NCBI GenBank assembly: GCA_021234155.1
Contig: JAJEKV010000113.1
Coordinates: 186,001-250,000, forward strand
Source: Isoetes taiwanensis
Lineage: Eukaryota; Streptophyta; Lycopodiopsida; Isoetales; Isoetaceae
Direction: 5' to 3'
Length of the DNA stretch: 64,000 bases
How positions within the stretch are numbered: the first letter of the stretch is position 1; each line of letters starts with the position of its first letter. Below, piece after piece: positions 57,611 through 64,000 of the stretch. The notes under the pieces are model-generated. The model did no database searches. It saw only the letters and a list, made by a program, of their open reading frames with translations, and was not told the origin of the DNA. The translations under genes and the position numbers were made by a program.

Positions 57611-58339
57611 GATGTATTCTTGGGAATGGCAAAGTAGTTGGAGACTCGATAGAGGCGAGCAAAAATTAGAAGAGTCAGTTCGGAAGCCCAAAACTGGAAG
57701 CCCAAAAACTGTTTGAAAAATATGACTGGAGCAATAAAAAAAGTCCTTAGTTGCAAATCGCTGGATCGAAACTATCCCTAGTTAGTTTGGGAAGGAGAAA
57801 TTTCATCACCTTGAAATTTGTATAGGAAATTTCGAGCGAGCACTGGGCGGCCACTAAGCCGAAATTTCCTTCAAATTTCAACGGTGGAGTGAAATTCTCC
57901 CGAAATTTTACTCACCTTAAAATTTAGGCCGCCCTTGAGCTCGATGCAGCCGAACTGTGTGTTTCTTGAACTTGTGAAGACCGTTCTTGATCTTTGATGC
58001 AATCGAAACCTTATTCAAGTCGTTCTTGAACTCTATCTATGACAGCCTGTAAGAAGCCTTTATGGAAAAATTGTTGCTCATGCCATCAATGCCAAACCTA
58101 GGGATGCAAACGCCATAGCCGTGGATAGAAGCCAGCCGAACAGAAAGAAGACAAGGGAAGAAGCAGAGAAAGCGGTAATGAGCAGAAATAGGATGAGGCA
58201 GGGCTGCGGCCGAATAGGGTAGCAGCGGCGCCAAAAAAATGCCTAGAGAGTTTCAACCGTGTTTTTCTAATGTAAAAACGGGTCGAATAAGGCCGAAATT
58301 TCAAGGTGAGTAAAATTTCTCGAGCCAATAAAGTGGGAC
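57611..58339. other. Intergenic, no gene seen
   Basis: Contains GAAATTTC/CGAAATTT repeats (57795-57920 and 58290-58320), many on both strands. No gene is supported. Confidence 0.45.
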
Positions 58340-59110
58340 GCTAGGCGCCAGGCGTGAGTAGAGAAGCTAGGCGCATATAGGCTAGATAGGAAAGGCTCAA
58401 GAAAAAACTTATGGATCCAAACATGAGCATCATTGAAAAGGAGTCAAAGAAAACACCGAGAGCGTTATCGGAATATCCCGAGATAATTGCACCCCAAGAC
58501 ACAACATCTCGATAAGATAATTTTCCAAAAGCTTTCATGATTCCTCCAAAGTCCAAACTCCCACATTTTGCATACATATCAATGATAGCTCTACCTATAA
58601 CAACATTCCTACAAACTCCTACATTTTGCATACATATCAATAATAGCTCTACCTATAACAACATTCAACTGAAGGTTGCATTTTAAAATCTGGCCATAGA
58701 TAAACCTGCCCTGGCCTATAATTCTCATGCTGCTACATGCTTTCAATGTTCTCAAAAAAATAACTTCATTTGGCTCAATTCATGCAGCTTGCATCCTAGC
58801 AAAACATTCCATGGCCAACATATCTTCACCATGTCGGACTAATCCTTAATCATTGCAACCAAGAAATGACATTACGATCGAACAATGCGTAAAAGACTTG
58901 GCACGATTCCTCCAAACTACCACATTTTGCATACATGTCAACTAGGCTACTGCCAAATAGTACATCTAATTCTATACCACTTTTGACAATTTCAAAATGA
59001 GCACGTCTTCCTTTCTTAATGTCACAGTGCATGCTTTCAAGAAAATGACATAAACATGCCAGTTTCATTTTACACCTAGTGATTGCATTTGGGTATACAA
59101 TTGCATGGCG
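58340..59110 (-). pseudogene. PPR pseudogene
   Basis: Minus-strand blocks in changing frames: KKGRRAHFEIVKSGIELDVL ... SLVDMYAKCGSLEESCQVF ... DRNVISW (59020-58855); RHGEDMLAMECFARMQ, a stop, then IEPNEVIFLRTLKACSS (58840-58735); LNVVIGRAIIDMYAKCGSLD ... YRDVVSWGAIISGYS (58630-58470). A 60-bp segment with ACATTTTGCATACATATCAA is duplicated at about 58560-58660. The gene is dead, with no E/DYW end visible. Confidence 0.75.
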
Positions 59111-59931
59111 TTTCACAATCTCCAAGATTAGCGTGGCCAAGAAAAATTGTGAAGAGGACATAAGAAAGAGGAAGAAGGTGGAAGGAAACAAAGAGAAGTA
59201 TAGTAAAGTCCATATGAAGAAGGATGTAATCAACTGTGGAATTAGAAGGGTCACTTATGCATGTCATGGAGGATGGTGAACGATAATGCTTGTGGAATAC
59301 AAGTTTCACAGTTAAGTTTCTAAACTTACATATAGCACAAACATCATGGATATATGTAAGGTAGAAAACCCAGCCCAGAAGCAAGTGTGTTAGTGACAAG
59401 TTCAGATGTTTCCTGGGGCTTTTGGATGTTTGCTGGATGTTCTAAATTAGGAGTTCTTTGTATGTTCAACATATTCAGATAGGTATAAGTAAATATAGAT
59501 ATAAGTAATGTCCAATTGAATACTAATTTTGATTCACTTAGTGGTTGACTTCATGCAATAATGGTACCTCTATGCAGCATTGACCTTCATCTTGCAGTTG
59601 TCCACCTTACTATTTACATTACTATTTAATGCATCCTTAACTTCTAAGCTGCACATTCAGTACTTGTGGATCTTTATTTTGAGGTGATAGTCACATTAAA
59701 TGGTCTGCATGAGGCATCCACTTAAATTCCTTATGCATTCACATATTCTTTGTTTTTCTATAAATGAACAAAGTTACTTGACCATTTAACACAATCATTT
59801 TTTGGACTGTTCTATAAAAGTATCAGCATTGTGAGACATGCTTTTTTTTTAACTTTTGGTTTTTGCATTACTAAATTCCCTCTTATGCATTTCCCTAAGT
59901 TTCCTTTATTGTCACCATGTTAAAGACCAAC
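59111..59931. other. Intergenic, no gene seen
   Basis: AT-rich, with no supported feature. Confidence 0.4.
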
Positions 59932-60427
59932 TGTTAGTCCTGCAGGCCTCCCGTACGTGACTATTCATGCATACGAGGGAAGTCAAGCTCAAGGATCCAC
60001 GCATGTGCACGGGTCAAGGTCTAAGGCCCAAAGAAGACCCCGCAGGACCACGCTGGGGCCAAAGCCTGGGGCACCGTTAAGCAAGAGGCCGCCAGAACAA
60101 GTGGACGGCCACCGCCACCGGCGTCGGGCTGATTCTAGGCACTTCCGAGAGGCACGCCAACATTCCCTGAATCGCTCCTTCCGTGAGTCGGCCTGCCGAT
60201 CGGCCCAGTGTTATATTGGGCCAAAGGCCATTGTACTATATATATGAGTAGAGCTAGCACATGAGTTTTAGATGAGTTTTGAGTCTTGTCTCTCTTGATC
60301 TTCTCTCGACAGAGAGCTCATGTATGTTCATCATTGATATCAAGGAAGCTTATCATTTTCCTCTCATTGTTCTCTTTGTTCCTCTTTTCTTCTTCTTGTT
60401 CTTTTTCTTGCAAATCCCGTATTGACA
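59932..60427 (+). repeat. Probable 5' LTR of a gypsy element
   Basis: The stretch begins TGTTAGTCCTGCAGG and could end at the CA near 60427. It contains a TATA box (TATATATGAG, 60237-60246) followed by TTTGAGTCTTGTCTCTCTTG. The right LTR is beyond the window, so the ends are inferred and no primer site was recognised. Confidence 0.4.
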
Positions 60428-63400
60428 TAGTCCCCCTGGGATTCTCTGTTAGATCAAGGGTCTTCACGAGGGGTTGTCTTGCGTGGGTTCGGGAACCTGC
60501 ACCCCAAACATCGCCCGGCTGGTCTTCGCGATTCGATCCTCATTTCTTCGTCGCCATGTCCGTCCAAACTTCACGCCGAAGAACTCTTTCGATTCTCAAG
60601 GCATCATCGGCAGGCGACATCGCCCGAAGGAAAGGCGTTACAGCGACATGTATGGATCGACAAAGGACATTGAGGCCCCACATTGGTCTCGAGGCCGGTC
60701 GAGCCACCACCCCTGATGTCTGTCACCGTCCAGGTTCCCGCCCCAGCGTGCAAACATTGCTCGCGGCCTTAGTCACCTCATCACCGGGAGCCCTATCGAG
60801 CTCAACCTTCTCAACCTTACTTTCCTTACCCGATCATGCCTACATTCACATCACTCTTCCGGGCCATATGCCTCTTCCTTCACAACCATCATCCTCCCAG
60901 GGGTAGGCGGGGATATCCACATGTCTCTTTTAAGCCTACCCGGAATTTCCTTTTCCACATTTCCCCACCACTCTTCCCTCAAGCAACCTTACCGACCTCA
61001 AAACCAATGCTCGGGCACCTTGAAGACCTCCACCGCTAGCTACCCCTTCATCGGGGGTCTTCCTCCGACCATACCACACCAACTCCACCTCATTATCTCA
61101 CTATACCGTTCTTCCCGCTCCAGCCCAACACCTTTACCTCTTTTTTTCGACCCTTAAGCTGACTTATCCCACCTTTGGCAACAATGAAAGGCAAACCATT
61201 AGACCAAAGTGCTTCGCCCACATGGAAGGAATTTGAGGCTCGCTGTCTGAATGGTCATGCGCAACCTCAACTGAAATTTCCACATTTTTCCACCACACTG
61301 CTGCGGTTCTCATCAATGGCTCATGTCCAACAAAAGCCACCGGAAACAAGATTGGTCGGAAATGAGAACTTTTCTCACTATGGGACCACACGAATGATGA
61401 TCGGCTTCATCTCAAGCAACTCAATGACCTTCAACAAGAGCCCACTCTGAAGTCCCGCAGGGGATTTTGCGGTCGACTTTCACATTCTCGCCAGCAAGCT
61501 CAAAGCGAGAGTACCCCACCACGAGCCGATCTTGGTCTGGTTTCTCCAGGACTTCCTCCAGCCTATCCGACTCATGATCGAATACACTACCAAGACTTTG
61601 GAGCAGGCTATCGATCTTGTCAATCACTCTGTCAATATTTCCTCCCGTGGCGGGCTCTTCGGAGCTCCCTTTCATTTCACCCGTCATGGTTCCCCGCATC
61701 GCTTGTTCAACCTCAACACGCCAATCAATCAAGCAATGATCTGGTGCCATATCGCAAATATCAAGGCCACTTGGGCTTAATGAATGCAACTCCACCAATG
61801 GCCCTCATTGTAAAAGATGCAACATGTGCAATCATGCCACCAAGAGTGCACTTTCGCATCATCCTACACCTTCCGCAACAAGATGGTTTATCAGGTGCAC
61901 CACCACCTCAAAGACCAATCGCGAAATATCGCAGCCACCACCTGCAGCGAACCCAATCAACTCTATCAGCAACAGAGCAACAACGGGACCCAACACACGC
62001 CCTCCTTTCCTCCTTGAAGCTCGGTGTTATCACCGCTACAAGAATGGGGTCATACCACCACGGCGTGTCCTCAACTTCCACAAGTTCGGTGCAGCTTCCC
62101 CGGCACAAATAAGACCACATCGGTCTGCCTCCACGGCTTACCAACTCGGATTGCTAATGGCAAACAAGGCCCGCGCCCCGTTCTTCGGAAGCCTGTTCGC
62201 CTCAGCAGCAATCACGCTTATCAACCAGCTCCGCCAATCAACCTCGATGGATCAACAAGCACGGGAAGAAATTTTTCGCTCTTAATCCTCCAGTCCGACC
62301 ATCAAATTGGGTTGGTTTGGTTTCACGCTGCCGAACCGCCACGCCCCTTAACCATTATTCCTAATGGCACGCCTTTACCTGCCTTTTTGCCGACACCATT
62401 CCTCATGACGAAGCAAAAAGGTTCACTTTGCACCTGACTTGGAGAAACTCATGCCGCATATTATGCCTAAAGTTCGCCAAAGCATTTTGAACCTCATGCA
62501 AGGCTGGCGAAGGCCGCGTTGGCTAATGTTCATGCCACCACTAGAGCTCAACAAAGACAAGAAGCACCTTCCACGTCTCAACCTCCACGCTCTGTGACAT
62601 ATCCAAATATCGCTATCAGAGGTTGACCTACTCAAAGAAGTTTCTTTAACGCTTTACCACGAGACCCCCTTTTGTAGATCCAGTAGATCCTTTTTTCTCA
62701 TGTCCATCCGAACTCCAAGAGGAGCTAGCCAAAATCAAAATTCCTTTAAGCTTGGCCACAATTTTAAAACTCGGGCCCCGCTCTCAAGGACCCGGGTTAC
62801 CACTCCCGATTGTTTTGGTTGGGGCTGTTGCTACCTCTACTCCCCTCGGTACATGCCACGGTGGGCAATCAACAAGTCAATCATGTTCAAATTGACGGAG
62901 GTAGCGGTCAATCTCATCACACGGATAAACTTCCAAACAAATGGGCATCAAACAACTCTATCGCGTGCCCCCATATGACATCAAATTGGCCAATGGCCAT
63001 ATCACGAGACCTCAAGGCGTCCGCCTCTTCTTCACATCAACATTGGTGATCTGGATTCCCCTTGAATTTGGTGTTTTGAAAATTTGGAAGATCCGTGTGA
63101 TTATGAAATGTTGGTCGGCAAACCTTTTCTCCGCCGTGCCAAGAGTATCCATTCTTGGGCTTAGACGACTAGTCATCACAGATGGTCACCTCAATGCTAC
63201 CATGGACTTGGAAACAGGCAAAATTATTCACGAGCAATCTTTGAACCCTCTCTTCTCCCACACCCATTCTCGAGGGGCGCAATATCTATCAAGTTCGGGC
63301 TCCACCGCGAAGTTTGCCTCTGCCCTCCTACCCCCAATAACATCTTGATCCTTGGGGAGAAATGGCTCTTGATCGTGACCGTGTCCGGGCTGCTTTGCTT

Positions 63401-63884
63401 GACCCTTACCCTCGCTCCTTGCACCGAATCCAACGTGTTGATCACTTTTCGATAAGCCAACCTCTGCTCCCTCAGATGTACACGTACGCCATGAAGCAAC
63501 CCTGCAGCAGTGATGAAACGGCAAGAACCTCTTTTCACCACGCAGTGCCACGATCCCGTTATGCTTCAACCTCCTGCCACATTGTCCAGACACGGGAGTT
63601 ATCCCCATATTCAGACTCACGAAGTCGAGATTGTGGGCGTAGGCAACAATCACCGTCTGTCGCATTCTTTGCATCTTCCGACACCATATCGTAACAGGCC
63701 GTCACGCTCTTCAAAAAGTTCAAACACATTTTAAGCCGGAGCTACGAGAGATCTTGGGGATCAACAAAACCTTGGGGAACTCACCATTCCTACCAAGTCG
63801 ATGCCGCCCCTATCCTAGCAACGATGCAAGCTCAACCCCAATTACGGATCGGCGTCAAGGCGAAATTGACAAACTCCTTCTTTG

Positions 63885-64000
63885 CAGGTTTGATCTATGA
63901 GGTCAAACATTCGAATGGGTGAGCCCCATCGTCATTGCACTCAAACACAATGGTAAGATCCGCTTTGCGTGGACTAACGAAAACTCAATCAAGCCACGGG
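63885..64000 (+). pseudogene. Gypsy reverse transcriptase start, partial
   Basis: Combined frames give WVSPIVIALKHNGKIRF and then, shifted, CVD (stop) RKLNQATG, matching the RT opening EWVSPIV..KKNGKIR.CVDYR.LN.AT. The catalytic YxDD lies beyond the window. Confidence 0.8.

Larger units (their letters stand above)
59932..64000 (+). mobile_element. Ty3/gypsy retrotransposon, decayed, cut by window end
   Basis: Order: probable LTR; a long GC-richer leader; gag-like pieces (61175-61800, with FLQDFLQPIRLMIEY); zinc-knuckle remnants (CNMCNHATKSA at about 61820; CHRYKEWGHTTTACPQ across a shift at about 62025); a protease-like part near 62870-63130 (VNHVQIDGGSG, later MLVGKPFLRRAKSI); and RT beginning at about 63890. 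RT directly after protease with no integrase between is the gypsy order. Frames change many times, so it is inactive. Confidence 0.75.

Noticed and set aside
1-64000. CRISPR arrays, bacterial operons, rRNA genes
   Set aside because: No evenly spaced direct repeats with unique spacers, no ribosome-binding-site-linked genes and no rRNA-like sequence. The content is clearly plant nuclear.

Overview
This is nuclear DNA of a land plant. It is AT-rich and gene-poor, filled with retroelements and DNA-transposon relics, and it carries plant-specific families: a leucine-rich-repeat receptor-like protein (RLP), PLS-type pentatricopeptide (PPR) fragments, Ty1/copia and Ty3/gypsy elements and a LINE zf-RVT tail. 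The LRR style (LGNCSALQYLDLS repeats) and the DUF7869-like transposon protein suggest a fern, lycophyte or other non-core-angiosperm genome. That assignment is a guess from family flavour. Few reading frames are intact, so most calls are pseudogenes or elements.

Layout. 0-8 kb: first copy of an FCP1-phosphatase-like unit (949-2069), low-complexity DNA and one Cys-rich minus-strand frame (4032-4612). 8-13 kb: a decayed transposase (8690-10430) with SDG..QYK and HGKGEHD motifs and an acidic tail, then small tandem repeats and an 865-bp tandem duplication. 14-15.6 kb: a PPR relic and a LINE tail. 15.6-25.8 kb: the least conventional stretch. It holds the inverted second copy of the FCP1-like unit, an orphan protein of about 590 codons with a faint methyltransferase resemblance, an array of CACGCC/GGCGTG palindromes, Pro/Gln-rich and acidic frames, a strong hairpin, and two minus-strand copies of one promoter module. 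A poly(A)-tailed retrocopy sits in the TATA region of one module. 25.8-29.2 kb: DUF7869-like transposon gene relic. 29-45 kb: a MITE-like foldback, a clean solo LTR (35186-37153, target duplication TATGG), hairpins and a GC-rich direct-repeat pair.

45-59.2 kb: an RLP locus between two PPR relics. The RLP (48836-55799) is split by a 4736-bp copia element (49116-53851) with near-identical LTRs and the target duplication ATGCA; removing the element restores the RLP frame exactly. The RLP promoter and 5' end recur inverted at 56863-57286, and a 207-bp piece of its 3' end recurs at 57304-57510. 59.9-64 kb: 5' portion of a decayed Ty3/gypsy element that runs off the window.

I see no working pathway. 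The main content is a record of insertions, duplications and gene decay. The most unusual items are the 15.6-25.8 kb family (shared promoter module, palindromic array, orphan protein, captured FCP1-like gene), the retrocopy with its empty-site paralogue, and the copia primer-binding site, which matches the anticodon arm rather than the 3' end of initiator tRNA-Met.
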